From NCBI GenBank assembly GCA_964468185.1, contig CAYXTR010000013.1:72230-136229 (forward strand): a stretch of 64,000 nucleotides of DNA, in the 5' to 3' direction. Position 1 is the first letter of the stretch. Every line of letters begins with the position of its first letter. Positions 1-7,554 of the stretch are shown here, one piece after another. Under the pieces are notes generated by a model. That model ran no database searches. It was not told the origin of the DNA and saw nothing but the letters and a program-made list of their open reading frames with translations. Made by a program: the position numbers and the translations under genes. Source of the DNA: JANQFV01 sp964468185. Its GTDB lineage: Bacteria; Planctomycetota; Phycisphaerae; UBA1845; Fen-1342.

Positions 1-1
1 T

Positions 2-340
2 GCCGCCTGTAACGAGCTCTCCCAAGTAAACGTCCCCGATGGCCCCGCCTCCGAATTGCAGTTCGACCTGGCCTGTACACATGCCCTGCTCGGCAATACC
101 GACGCCGCGCTCTCACACTTGAGAAACGCCCTCGAGCAGACACCCCCGAGCCAGATCGAGCGCTGTCGCACACAGGCCCGCACCTGCGCCGACCTCCGTA
201 CTGCCCGCGGCCAGAAGGCATTCAACGCCACCCTCAAGACCGAATCGAAAATCAAGGAATCGGACTGTAGCGGCGGAACCTCCTGTGGCAACTGCCCCAG
301 TCGGTCAAGCTGTGGCAGCAAAGCGGACAAGGGCGATTGA
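2..340 (+). CDS. TPR-containing protein, C-terminal end only
   Basis: The frame is open from the first bases of the window, so this is the 3' end of a longer gene. The stretch FDLACTHALLGNTDAALSHL (near residues 20-40 of the visible part) is a good tetratricopeptide-type helix pair: small residues at the packing positions and the A..L...AL pattern. The last 30 residues are unlike a TPR and hold five cysteines in a Gly/Ser-rich tail (DCSGGTSCGNC then CG). A Cys-rich tail next to a membrane polyferredoxin gene suggests a redox or metal-binding role, but this is inference. A TTG at 56 is internal to the open frame and should not be taken as the start. Confidence 0.7.
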   Translation, partial: AACNELSQVNVPDGPASELQFDLACTHALLGNTDAALSHLRNALEQTPPSQIERCRTQARTCADLRTARGQKAFNATLKTESKIKESDCSGGTSCGNCPSRSSCGSKADKGD

Positions 341-379
341 CCCACCTGCCACTTGCCCTGCGCCCTGACGTCGGGCTCG

Positions 380-412
380 CCAGAAGCCGGCATGCCGTTA
401 TGCCGGCTCTGG
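380..412. terminator. hairpin between the TPR gene and the polyferredoxin gene
   Basis: AGCCGGCAT (385-393) pairs perfectly with ATGCCGGCT (400-408) around a 6-nt loop, and CCAG (380-383) pairs with CTGG (409-412) beyond one bulged A, giving 13 pairs. There is no T-tract, so it could be a terminator-like element, an mRNA processing site or a copy of a dispersed palindrome (see the similar element at 43039-43057). Confidence 0.4.
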
Positions 413-472
413 CCAATGAATCGCGCTAGTTTTCCTATTCGCGGCGAGCCGGTTCCGCGAAACACGCCAGCC

Positions 473-1642
473 ATGCAACGTACTCGGCGCCTGACTCAAT
501 TCGCTTTCGTAACCCTGACACTCGTCGCCGTCTTCGTCGTCGGTGCCAACGCCGAACGCTGGTGCCCGTTCGGCGGCGTCGAGGCCGCCTACACGTATGC
601 CACCGAAGGCAACCTGGTGTGCTCCCTCGGCGTATCGAACTTCTACATCCTCGGTGCCGTCCTCCTGATGACCCTGCTGCTCCGACGGGCCTTCTGCGGT
701 TACGTCTGCCCCATCGGCGCCATTTCCGAGTGGCTGCAGGGTGGTGCCCGCCGACTCGGTCTCCGCCCGCGACGTGTTCCATACAAGCTCGATCGTGCTC
801 TGTCGCTGCTCAAATACGCCGTCCTTGCGATCATCCTCTTCATCACATGGCGTGCTGCGGAACTCCACTTTCGAGCCTTCGATCCCTGCTACGCTCTCCT
901 CAGTCGCCATGGGGAAGATATCACATTTTGGGCCTACGTCGTGGCGGGCGCCATCGTCTTGGGCTCGTTGTTCGTGATGGTGCCATTCTGCCGCTGGCTC
1001 TGCCCGCTCGCCGCCGTGCTAAACCCGTTTTCGCGGTTTGGCCTGACGCGCGTACATCGTACCGCGCACACCTGTATCGACTGTGGCGTCTGTGCGCGAG
1101 CGTGCCCCATGGGCATCCAGGTTGACCGGGCCGGCCCGGTGACCGCCGCCCGTTGTACGTCCTGTTTCGAATGCGTGGATGCCTGCCCCAGCAAAGTTCA
1201 GGCACTGAAATGGACACCCGCCACGTCGTCGGGTCGGGCTTTGCCGCGCGGCCTGCTGGTCGTCGCTGCGCTGCTGTGCATCACAGCAGCCGTGGCAGCA
1301 AGCTACGCAGTTCCCATTCCTTCATTCGTCAAGACGCACGGCGAGCGCCCCGCGAGTGTTGCAACAATGGAACTCGAGGTCCAGGAACTCACCTGTCGCG
1401 GCCGCGCCACGCTCCTGGTCTACTTCCTGGAGCGTGACGATCTGTGGCATGTTCCGGGCTTCTGGCGTCTCGAGGCGTGGCCTGGCCCCGGTTCCGCGAA
1501 GGTACGCGTGATCTACGACCCGACCCGCTCCGATCCCGACCTGATCAAAGCGGCCATGACCGAGCCGTATTACGACGCTGTAAGCGATCGCTGGCGCACG
1601 CCGCCCTTCCGCATCGAGGGCTACGATCCACTTGCCCTCTGA
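473..1642 (+). CDS. membrane-bound 4Fe-4S polyferredoxin (NapH/CcoG type) with C-terminal HMA-like domain
   Basis: A membrane electron-transfer protein of the NapH/NosR/CcoG type. With the ATG at 473 the product is 389 aa; an in-frame ATG at 416 would add 19 residues but sits just after a hairpin. Four transmembrane segments precede the ferredoxin domain and one follows it. Two membrane-proximal cysteine pairs (FCGYVCP and FCRWLCP) are typical of the family. Two 4Fe-4S motifs follow: CIDCGVCARACP and CTSCFECVDACP. After the last membrane helix, about 95 residues starting MELEVQELTCRG and ending near YDPTRSDPDLIKAAM have the look of a heavy-metal-associated (HMA) fold with one cysteine instead of the usual CxxC. 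The partner is unknown; the adjacent Cys-tailed TPR protein is a candidate. Confidence 0.75.
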   Translation: MQRTRRLTQFAFVTLTLVAVFVVGANAERWCPFGGVEAAYTYATEGNLVCSLGVSNFYILGAVLLMTLLLRRAFCGYVCPIGAISEWLQGGARRLGLRPRRVPYKLDRALSLLKYAVLAIILFITWRAAELHFRAFDPCYALLSRHGEDITFWAYVVAGAIVLGSLFVMVPFCRWLCPLAAVLNPFSRFGLTRVHRTAHTCIDCGVCARACPMGIQVDRAGPVTAARCTSCFECVDACPSKVQALKWTPATSSGRALPRGLLVVAALLCITAAVAASYAVPIPSFVKTHGERPASVATMELEVQELTCRGRATLLVYFLERDDLWHVPGFWRLEAWPGPGSAKVRVIYDPTRSDPDLIKAAMTEPYYDAVSDRWRTPPFRIEGYDPLAL

Positions 1643-1664
1643 GTCGGGTTGTTTTGGCAGAAAA

Positions 1665-1708
1665 CGACGTGGGTCGAAACCTCATCCTTGAGATCCCGAC
1701 CCACGTCG
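1665..1708. terminator. 12-bp perfect inverted repeat after the polyferredoxin gene
   Basis: CGACGTGGGTCG (1665-1676) is exactly complementary to CGACCCACGTCG (1697-1708) across a 20-nt loop. It starts 22 nt after the stop of the polyferredoxin gene, so transcription termination or 3'-end stabilisation is the simplest reading. There is no T-tract. Confidence 0.5.
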
Positions 1709-1912
1709 CGAGAGAGGGGAGGAACACGGTTTCCCGCGCTCGGTCACGTCTGTTGTGCGCGGGTGCCGAAGCGAGACACGCAGGGTCCACCTCGACAGCA
1801 TCAGGCACAACCTCGCTGTGAGTATGAGTATTCCCCAAGCCGACAACTTCGCGAGATTTGCAAGCGGAAGAAAACTACGGAAGAGATCAAGTGACGGGAT
1901 ATCTGAAAAGAA

Positions 1913-1981
1913 AAATGTCCGAACGGGGGACTGACGGGCCGGGGGGTAAACCCGTACAGGTCTCGCGCCGTTCGGACATTT
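1913..1981. repeat. 14-bp inverted repeat with nested stem
   Basis: AAATGTCCGAACGG (1913-1926) pairs with CCGTTCGGACATTT (1968-1981). Inside the 41-nt loop a second short stem, ACGGG (1934-1938) with CCCGT (1951-1955), is possible. The arms are AT-tailed at the base, so the element could end transcription in either direction, or it could be a small structured RNA. Nothing in the sequence identifies a known family. Confidence 0.45.
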
Positions 1982-2141
1982 GTATTCTAGCACGTCTCCC
2001 CACCTTGCCAACCCAAATTTCGAAATCTCTTCGCAAACTTCCGTCGAGTTCACCCCAGCTTTTCCAGAGCTGCACCCCGCGGTACACTTTGGCCCGTTCA
2101 GGACCGCACGGACGTGCCCTAAACGTACCGGGAGTTGCGAA

Positions 2142-2237
2142 ATGTCCGAGTTTCTTAAAGGCCTCTTATTCGGTCAGATAATCGACGTCATCGCAATTAT
2201 CGTCTTCTTTGCGGTGAATGGCTGGCCTCAGTTCTGA
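2142..2237 (+). CDS. possible 31-aa single-span membrane peptide upstream of pgsA
   Basis: ATG at 2142 opens a 31-codon frame whose product has one clear hydrophobic helix (IIDVIAIIVFFAV) between a short N-terminus and NGWPQF. The composition is that of a genuine small membrane protein, but there is no good Shine-Dalgarno and no homologue I recognise. It ends 66 nt before the proposed pgsA start and lies in the same frame, separated by the TGA at 2235-2237. It may be a leader peptide or a fortuitous frame. Confidence 0.3.
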   Translation: MSEFLKGLLFGQIIDVIAIIVFFAVNGWPQF

Positions 2238-2292
2238 CCTGCCGTCGGCGGTTTCGTCCGCACCATTCGCACGCTACACTGCCAGCCCCGCT

Positions 2293-2298
2293 GGAGGT
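2293..2298 (+). promoter_or_regulatory. Shine-Dalgarno GGAGGT that points to an ATC start of pgsA
   Basis: GGAGGT at 2293-2298 lies 5 nt upstream of an ATC codon at 2304 in the pgsA frame. No ATG or GTG exists in that frame between the stop at 2235 and the conserved N-terminus, and the first TTG (2352) lies inside the conserved region. Confidence 0.5.
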
Positions 2299-2303
2299 GC
2301 GCT

Positions 2304-2990
2304 ATCGCCGGACTTCGCATCAATCTGCCCAATCAGGTCACCCTGGCCCGCTTGGTCGTCGCCATCGTCTTTTTCGCTTTATTGTCGTGGTTTGACGCCG
2401 CTGAGCTCGACAAACAACGCTGGCTGCTCCAGGTCTGCTTCGTCCTGTTTCTGATCGCGGCCCTCGGCGACATCCTCGACGGCCTCCTCGCTCGCATGCT
2501 CCACGCCGTGACCTCCTTCGGCCGCATTGTGGATCCTGTGGTCGACAAAGTCCTTATCTGCGGCGCTTTTCTACTCTTTGCCGCCCATCCATTCTGGGAC
2601 GGGGAAAGAAACATCACCGGCGTTGCACCCTGGATGGTGCTCGTCATTCTCGGACGTGAGCTGCTCGTCTCCGCCGTCCGCTCCCACGTCGAGTCGGAGG
2701 GTCAGGAATTCGGCGCCTCCTGGGTCGGCAAAGCAAAAATGTTCGTCCAGTCCGTCACAATTGGCGTCGTGCTGGGCCAATTGGCGTGGGATTTGGACGC
2801 ACTCGCCCCGGTTCGCATTGCCAGTGTGTGGATTACCGTGATCGTTACCGTATTGTCCGCAATCTCCTACGTCCACCGCGCACGGGCCTTCCTGCTGACC
2901 AACGCTGCGCTCGGCGCTGCACCTGACACACAGTTGTCGACCGACGACGGTGAGGCACGCCGAGCATCCGCTGGCGAGGACGCCCCATAA
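2304..2990 (+). CDS. pgsA: CDP-diacylglycerol--glycerol-3-phosphate 3-phosphatidyltransferase
   Basis: Makes phosphatidylglycerol phosphate from CDP-diacylglycerol and glycerol-3-phosphate in the membrane. The CDP-alcohol phosphotransferase signature DGxxAR-x8-GxxxDxxxD is complete: DGLLAR followed by G, D and D at the right spacing, encoded around 2478-2546. Several membrane helices follow. The usual N-terminus (M)NLPNQxTLxRL is present as INLPNQVTLARL, encoded from 2319, upstream of the first orthodox start (TTG 2352). I therefore place the start at the ATC at 2304, which has a good Shine-Dalgarno, giving 228 aa; a call at TTG 2352 gives 212 aa and loses a conserved helix. The stop overlaps the ATG of pgpA by one base (TAATG), so the two are translationally coupled. 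Confidence 0.85.
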   Translation: MAGLRINLPNQVTLARLVVAIVFFALLSWFDAAELDKQRWLLQVCFVLFLIAALGDILDGLLARMLHAVTSFGRIVDPVVDKVLICGAFLLFAAHPFWDGERNITGVAPWMVLVILGRELLVSAVRSHVESEGQEFGASWVGKAKMFVQSVTIGVVLGQLAWDLDALAPVRIASVWITVIVTVLSAISYVHRARAFLLTNAALGAAPDTQLSTDDGEARRASAGEDAP

Positions 2991-3535
2991 TGTCGGGCGC
3001 CGATCGTGTACGCGAGCTCTGCATCACTGTGCTCGGCAGCGGCTATGCACCGTTCGCGTCGGGGACGTGGGGTTCATTGACGAGCATCCTCCTGTTCGTA
3101 CCCATCTGGTGGATTCTGGCGGGCACGAGCGCGCCATACGCCACGGTCGAAGCAGTTCTCATCGTGGGGATCCTGGCCTCAAGCGTGATTTCCGTGTTGT
3201 GGGGAGAATGGGCCATCGCGCGGTACGGCCGCAAGGATCCGAAGGAGTTTGTGCTCGACGAGTTCGCCGGCCAATGGGTATCGCTGTTGGTCTTGCCGCT
3301 GGCGTACTCGGCCGACCTCTGGTCGCTCGCCTGCGTGTGGGGCGGTCAGTTCCTCCTGTTTCGCGCGTTCGATATCGTCAAGCCGCCACCCGCGCGCCAA
3401 CTCGAGCGGCTTCCCGCCGGCTGGGGCGTGCTGCTGGACGATCTCTTCGCCGGTGCATACGCGAACATCGTTGGTCAACTGATCTGGCGACTCACGCCAG
3501 CCGCAGCCTGGCTGGGAGTTGCGCTCGCCGACTGA
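2990..3535 (+). CDS. pgpA: phosphatidylglycerophosphatase A
   Basis: Removes the terminal phosphate of phosphatidylglycerol phosphate, the step directly after PgsA. The 181-aa product has the PgpA landmarks: GSGYAPFASGTWGS near residues 16-29, LDEFAG around residue 84, FRAFDIVKPPPA, and a final LLDDLFAGAYANI. Hydrophobic segments between them fit a small integral membrane enzyme. It overlaps pgsA by one base, so the two-step PG pathway is expressed as one unit, and uppP follows 12 nt later. Confidence 0.93.
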   Translation: MSGADRVRELCITVLGSGYAPFASGTWGSLTSILLFVPIWWILAGTSAPYATVEAVLIVGILASSVISVLWGEWAIARYGRKDPKEFVLDEFAGQWVSLLVLPLAYSADLWSLACVWGGQFLLFRAFDIVKPPPARQLERLPAGWGVLLDDLFAGAYANIVGQLIWRLTPAAAWLGVALAD

Positions 3536-3547
3536 TTCTCAGGGAGT

Positions 3548-4363
3548 GTGGTCATCGTGGAGATCCTCAACGCGGTCATCCTGGGCATCATCGAAGGCCT
3601 GACCGAGTTTCTGCCGGTCTCCAGCACCGGCCACATGGTCATCGCAATGCCCTTGCTGGGGATCGACGCGTCGACAGCTCCCTGGAATGTACTGCTCTGG
3701 GTCAGCCAGTTCGGCGCGATTCTGGCGGTGATTGTCTATTTCTGGCGAGACTTGTGGCGGCGCACGTTTCGGCCGCGCAGCGGTCCCTGGCATAATCACA
3801 TTGTCTTCAAACTGTTCGTCGCCATGGTACCGACTGTGGCCATCGCTATCCCGCTGAAAGACTATTTCGACCCGCTGGAGAGCATGCCCGTCGCCGTCGC
3901 CGTCGCTCTCATCGTCGGGGCCGGCATCCTTGAACTCATCGACCGCAGGTGCCGCCGTGAGATTCCACAAGAGATCGAGGATATCAAGCTCTGGCAGGCG
4001 TTCGCGATCGGCGTCATTCAAACCATCAGCATGTGGCCCGGCGTATCCCGCGCTGGCGCCACCATCATGGGCGGCATGGCCCTCGGCCTCAGCCCACGTG
4101 TCGCGACCGAGTTTTCGTTTTACCTCGCGATCCCCACGATGCTCGGCGCCGCCGTCAAGACTACCTGGAAGTTCCGCGACCAGCTCACGGCCGATGTCAG
4201 CACGATCGTGATCGTCGGCACCGCCGTCTCCTTCGTGGTCGCACTCGGCGTCGTCGCCTGGTTCATGGACTTCGTGAAGAAGCACCGTTTCCGGGTCTTT
4301 GCCATCTACCGCGTCGTGCTGGGCGTAGCGGTGCTTGCGTATTACTACCTGCTGGCCCAATGA
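3548..4363 (+). CDS. uppP: undecaprenyl-diphosphatase (BacA/UppP family)
   Basis: Recycles undecaprenyl diphosphate to the monophosphate lipid carrier used in peptidoglycan synthesis. The two family signatures are present: EGLTEFLPVSSTGH at residues 16-29 and PGVSRAGATI near residue 160 (the second Ser of the usual PGxSRSG is Ala here). The protein is 271 aa with about eight hydrophobic segments, normal for the family. GTG at 3548 is the longest start; a second in-frame GTG at 3557 is better spaced from the upstream AGGGAG (3541-3546) and may be the true one. It is the last gene of the pgsA-pgpA-uppP unit and converges with cdsA, only 15 nt away. Confidence 0.92.
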   Translation: MVIVEILNAVILGIIEGLTEFLPVSSTGHMVIAMPLLGIDASTAPWNVLLWVSQFGAILAVIVYFWRDLWRRTFRPRSGPWHNHIVFKLFVAMVPTVAIAIPLKDYFDPLESMPVAVAVALIVGAGILELIDRRCRREIPQEIEDIKLWQAFAIGVIQTISMWPGVSRAGATIMGGMALGLSPRVATEFSFYLAIPTMLGAAVKTTWKFRDQLTADVSTIVIVGTAVSFVVALGVVAWFMDFVKKHRFRVFAIYRVVLGVAVLAYYYLLAQ

Positions 4364-4378
4364 CCCCGCCACGCTCCA

Positions 4379-5323
4379 TCAAACCACGTGAATAATCCGC
4401 GTCCAGAAAACCCACGCAACCGGCGCCGCGAGCAAAGGCGAGTCGAGCACATCCAACACCCCGCCCAACCCCGGCAATGACTGCCCGGAATCCTTCACGT
4501 CCGCGTCTCGCTTGATCAGCGATTCACACAGATCACCCGCTGCCGAGAACAGCCCCAGCAGAATCCCCAACATCGCGAGCGCCCACAAGTGTGGCACGTA
4601 CCGCTCCTGAAAGTGCAATACGTCACTCACATGCAGCCAATGCCCGATCGTCAGAGCGCATACCGCCGCCACCACCACGCCCCCGACGAATCCCTCCCAC
4701 GTCTTCTTCGGACTTAGCCACGGCACCAGTGGATGCCGCCCCCAAGCCCGCCCCGTGAAATAGGCCCCCGCATCCGTGATCTTCACCAGGAACACGGAGA
4801 ACAACAGCGCCGCGACACCCGCCCCTTCGCCTACCTCCATCCGCAGCTTCGTCATGAAGCTCGCCAATCCGCCCGCATAGAAGATGATGAACATCGTAAT
4901 CGCAATGTTCTCGATCGCGTTCGTCGTGCGCTGCAGCAGCGCCTGCAGCAGGAATACCCACCCGAGTGCAATAGCCATCCACAGCAGCGCCCACGATTCG
5001 TCATATACCCCGGTGATCGGCTTCAGATTGAACGAGACATACGGCCCAACCACCAGCACGGCACAGAACGCCAGCGCCGTCCGGCCGAAGGGCCGATACC
5101 CCCGATTCCGCGCGATCAGCACCAACTCGTGCGTCGCCGCCAGTGTCAATACCAGCACCACCGCCGTACAAATCGCACCATTGTGCAACCAGGGCCCGAG
5201 ATCCACACGCAGCACTGGCGCGATCCATACCGGGTCCGGCGGCTGTGCCAGCCAGCCATCCACGACCAGCAGCCCGATAATCAGCAGCGCCAGCGGAATG
5301 CCGATCAGCAGACGTTTGCGCAT
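4379..5323 (-). CDS. cdsA: phosphatidate cytidylyltransferase (CDP-diglyceride synthase)
   Basis: Converts phosphatidic acid and CTP to CDP-diacylglycerol, the substrate of PgsA encoded on the facing strand. The 314-aa protein has multiple transmembrane helices and the CTP-transfer signature near the C-terminus: ESLIKRDADVKDSGQ then PGLGGVLDVLDS, where the usual HGG is LGG and the usual DRxD is DVLD. The conserved KR, KD and final aspartates are kept. It lies 27 nt downstream of uppS on the same strand, the common bacterial order uppS-cdsA, and probably belongs to a purA-uppS-cdsA transcript. Confidence 0.92.
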   Translation of the reverse strand: MRKRLLIGIPLALLIIGLLVVDGWLAQPPDPVWIAPVLRVDLGPWLHNGAICTAVVLVLTLAATHELVLIARNRGYRPFGRTALAFCAVLVVGPYVSFNLKPITGVYDESWALLWMAIALGWVFLLQALLQRTTNAIENIAITMFIIFYAGGLASFMTKLRMEVGEGAGVAALLFSVFLVKITDAGAYFTGRAWGRHPLVPWLSPKKTWEGFVGGVVVAAVCALTIGHWLHVSDVLHFQERYVPHLWALAMLGILLGLFSAAGDLCESLIKRDADVKDSGQSLPGLGGVLDVLDSPLLAAPVAWVFWTRIIHVV

Positions 5324-5350
5324 GCGTTTTGCTTAAACCCTGTTCTCACC

Positions 5351-6133
5351 TTAGCGCCGACGCGGTGTTGCCGTCGGCGTGTCCACCACCGCACCGAATC
5401 GCCGCACCCGTCGCGCGTAGTCCCGAATCGCCTCATCGACATGTTCAGCGCGAAAGTCCGGCCATAGCACATCGGTTACGTACAACTCCGCGTAGCTGAT
5501 CTGCCACAGCAGGAAATTGCTCACCCGCATTTCGCTCGCCGTCCGTACCACCAGATCCGGATCCGGCACGTCTGCCGTGTACAGCGCGCGATCGATCGTC
5601 TGCTCGTCGATATCATCCGGCGCAAGACGCCCGGCGACCACTTCGCCGGCGATTTTGCGAACCGCGTCGGTGATTTCGGCCCGCGATCCATAATTCAGTG
5701 CCAGACACAGTGTAAGCCCCGTGTTTGTGCTGCTCATGCCGATGGTCTTGTCCATCTCCGCCAGCACGCCGTCCGGCAGCCGCGTACGACGCCCGACATG
5801 AATCACCCGCAGGTTGTTCTCCATGATCTCATCGCGCTCGGACACGAGGTACTGCGCGTAGAGCGCCATCAGGCCGTTAACCTCGTCCTCGGGCCGCTTC
5901 CAGTTTTCAAGACTGAAGCTGTAGAGCGTGAGGTACTTGATCCCCAGCCGGCCGCAATGCGTCACCACGTCGCGCACACCCTTGGCCGCGTGCCGGTGCC
6001 CCTCGATACGCGGCAAGCCGCGCTGTTGGGCCCAGCGCCCGTTTCCGTCCATGATGATCGCAATATGCCGCGGCAATGCCTCAGACGGCAGGCCCAGCAC
6101 CTGCTGCGGATCGAGTGGTTCATGGCGCGTCAT
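5351..6133 (-). CDS. uppS: isoprenyl transferase (undecaprenyl diphosphate synthase family)
   Basis: A cis-prenyltransferase that extends farnesyl diphosphate with isopentenyl diphosphate to make the undecaprenyl carrier. IAIIMDGNGRWA near residues 24-35 contains the catalytic Asp (D29) and the pyrophosphate-binding GNGRW. H and GH follow in IEGHRHAAKG. The C-terminal motif normally written RTxGExRLSNFLLWQ is VVRTASEMRVSNFLLWQ, keeping the Arg, Glu and SNFLLWQ, and is followed by AELYVTDVLWPDF. Length (260 aa) is normal. It starts 2 nt after the purA stop and is followed by cdsA. Confidence 0.95.
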   Translation of the reverse strand: MTRHEPLDPQQVLGLPSEALPRHIAIIMDGNGRWAQQRGLPRIEGHRHAAKGVRDVVTHCGRLGIKYLTLYSFSLENWKRPEDEVNGLMALYAQYLVSERDEIMENNLRVIHVGRRTRLPDGVLAEMDKTIGMSSTNTGLTLCLALNYGSRAEITDAVRKIAGEVVAGRLAPDDIDEQTIDRALYTADVPDPDLVVRTASEMRVSNFLLWQISYAELYVTDVLWPDFRAEHVDEAIRDYARRVRRFGAVVDTPTATPRRR

Positions 6134-6135
6134 GG

Positions 6136-7443
6136 CTAGACCTCGTCCCCTACCAGGATGACCTGATCTCGTGACGGTCCCACTCCGATCATACGTACCG
6201 GCGACCCGATCCGTTCGCTGATCAGCCGCACATAATCCCGCGCCGCGGCCGGCAACTCATTGAAATGTCGACAGCCCGTCAGGTCCTCCGACCAACCGGG
6301 CAACGTCTCATACACCGGCTCCACGTCCTCGAGATGGTTCGGGTCCGACGGAAACTCATCCAGCCAACTGCCGCCTACCTTGTACGCTACCGCTACCCGG
6401 AGCTGCTCCAACCCCGTTAGCGTGTCGAGATGCTGCAGCGCCAGGCACGTCGGCCCCGTGAACATCGCCGCATAATGTGCCGCTACCGCGTCGAACCAGC
6501 CACACCGCCGCGGCCGCCCCGTGGTCGTGCCAAACTCATTACCTTGTTGACGGATGGTGTCGCCGATGGCGTCCTTCAACTCTGTCGGAAACGGCCCCGA
6601 ACCGACCCGTGTACAGTACGCCTTCAGGACACCGACGGTTGACTGACACGCCGTTACGGGCACGCCGGCGCCGCTGGTCACCCCGCCCGCCGCACTCGAA
6701 CTTGTCACATACGGATAGGTCCCATGGTCGATGTCGAGCAGACAGCCCTGTGCGCCCTCAAAAAGAATGCGCTTGCCTTCATTGCGCAGGCGATACAACA
6801 GGGCGGTCGTGTTGCAGATGTGCGGTCGCAACTGCTCGGCGAATTGCAGGTACTCATCCGCCAGCCGGTCCGCATCGAACGTCTCACGCACCTCGAACAC
6901 ACCCGCCAGGTACGCGTTCTTGTGCGCCACGACCGATGCCAGCCGCTCACGAAAACGCTGCGCCGGAAACAGATCACACAGCCGAATCGCCCAGTGTCGC
7001 GCATACTTGTCGGCATACGCCGGACCGATCCCGCGGCCGGTCGTTCCGAGCTTCTCACCCACCCGGGCTGCCTTCTCTGCGAGTGCATCCTCCCGCCGGT
7101 GATACGGGAACACCAGGTGTGCCCGATCACTGATCCGCAGGTTCTCCGCAACCTTCACGTCGCGCTCGTGCAGCGACGCGATCTCACCCAGCAGCACCGC
7201 CGGATCGATGACCGTGCCAGTTGTAATGATGCTCGTGATCTCCGGCCGCAGAATTCCACTGGGAAGTTGATGCAGAGCGAATTTCTGATCGCCGATCACG
7301 ACGGTATGCCCCGCATTCGCCCCACCCGCGTACCGCACGACCGCGTCAAAGTCGGCCAGCAGCATGTCGACGACTTTTCCCTTGCCTTCGTCGCCCCATT
7401 GCAGGCCGAGCACGCACGTGTTACCGAGGTCGCGAAAGCTCAT
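6136..7443 (-). CDS. purA: adenylosuccinate synthase
   Basis: Catalyses the GTP-dependent condensation of IMP and aspartate, the first committed step to AMP. The start at 7443 (MSFRDLGNTCVLGLQWGDEG) gives 435 aa and places the GDEGKGK P-loop at residues 17-23, with the catalytic Asp, and NAGHTVV about 20 residues on, as in the family. A frame extension upstream to 7518 is not conserved-looking. Further motifs GAQGCLLDIDHGTYPYVTSS and TTTGRPRRCGWFD are intact. It heads the purA-uppS-cdsA run and is 111 nt downstream of an orphan gene on the same strand. Confidence 0.96.
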   Translation of the reverse strand: MSFRDLGNTCVLGLQWGDEGKGKVVDMLLADFDAVVRYAGGANAGHTVVIGDQKFALHQLPSGILRPEITSIITTGTVIDPAVLLGEIASLHERDVKVAENLRISDRAHLVFPYHRREDALAEKAARVGEKLGTTGRGIGPAYADKYARHWAIRLCDLFPAQRFRERLASVVAHKNAYLAGVFEVRETFDADRLADEYLQFAEQLRPHICNTTALLYRLRNEGKRILFEGAQGCLLDIDHGTYPYVTSSSAAGGVTSGAGVPVTACQSTVGVLKAYCTRVGSGPFPTELKDAIGDTIRQQGNEFGTTTGRPRRCGWFDAVAAHYAAMFTGPTCLALQHLDTLTGLEQLRVAVAYKVGGSWLDEFPSDPNHLEDVEPVYETLPGWSEDLTGCRHFNELPAAARDYVRLISERIGSPVRMIGVGPSRDQVILVGDEV

Positions 7444-7554
7444 GTCTTCTCGTCTTGCGGAAGTCGAACGACAGGGCCAGCAACGACTATACACGCGTCG
7501 TCGCCACTGATTTTCCAAGCGGGCTTTGTAGCACGGACCGTGCCGCGAGGCAAA

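Larger units (their letters stand above)
1643..2141. other. non-coding interval with two strong hairpins
   Basis: No convincing gene is present in about 500 nt. The interval holds a perfect 12-bp inverted repeat at 1665-1708 and a longer nested hairpin at 1913-1981 (listed separately). No tRNA cloverleaf is seen on either strand. Confidence 0.6.
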
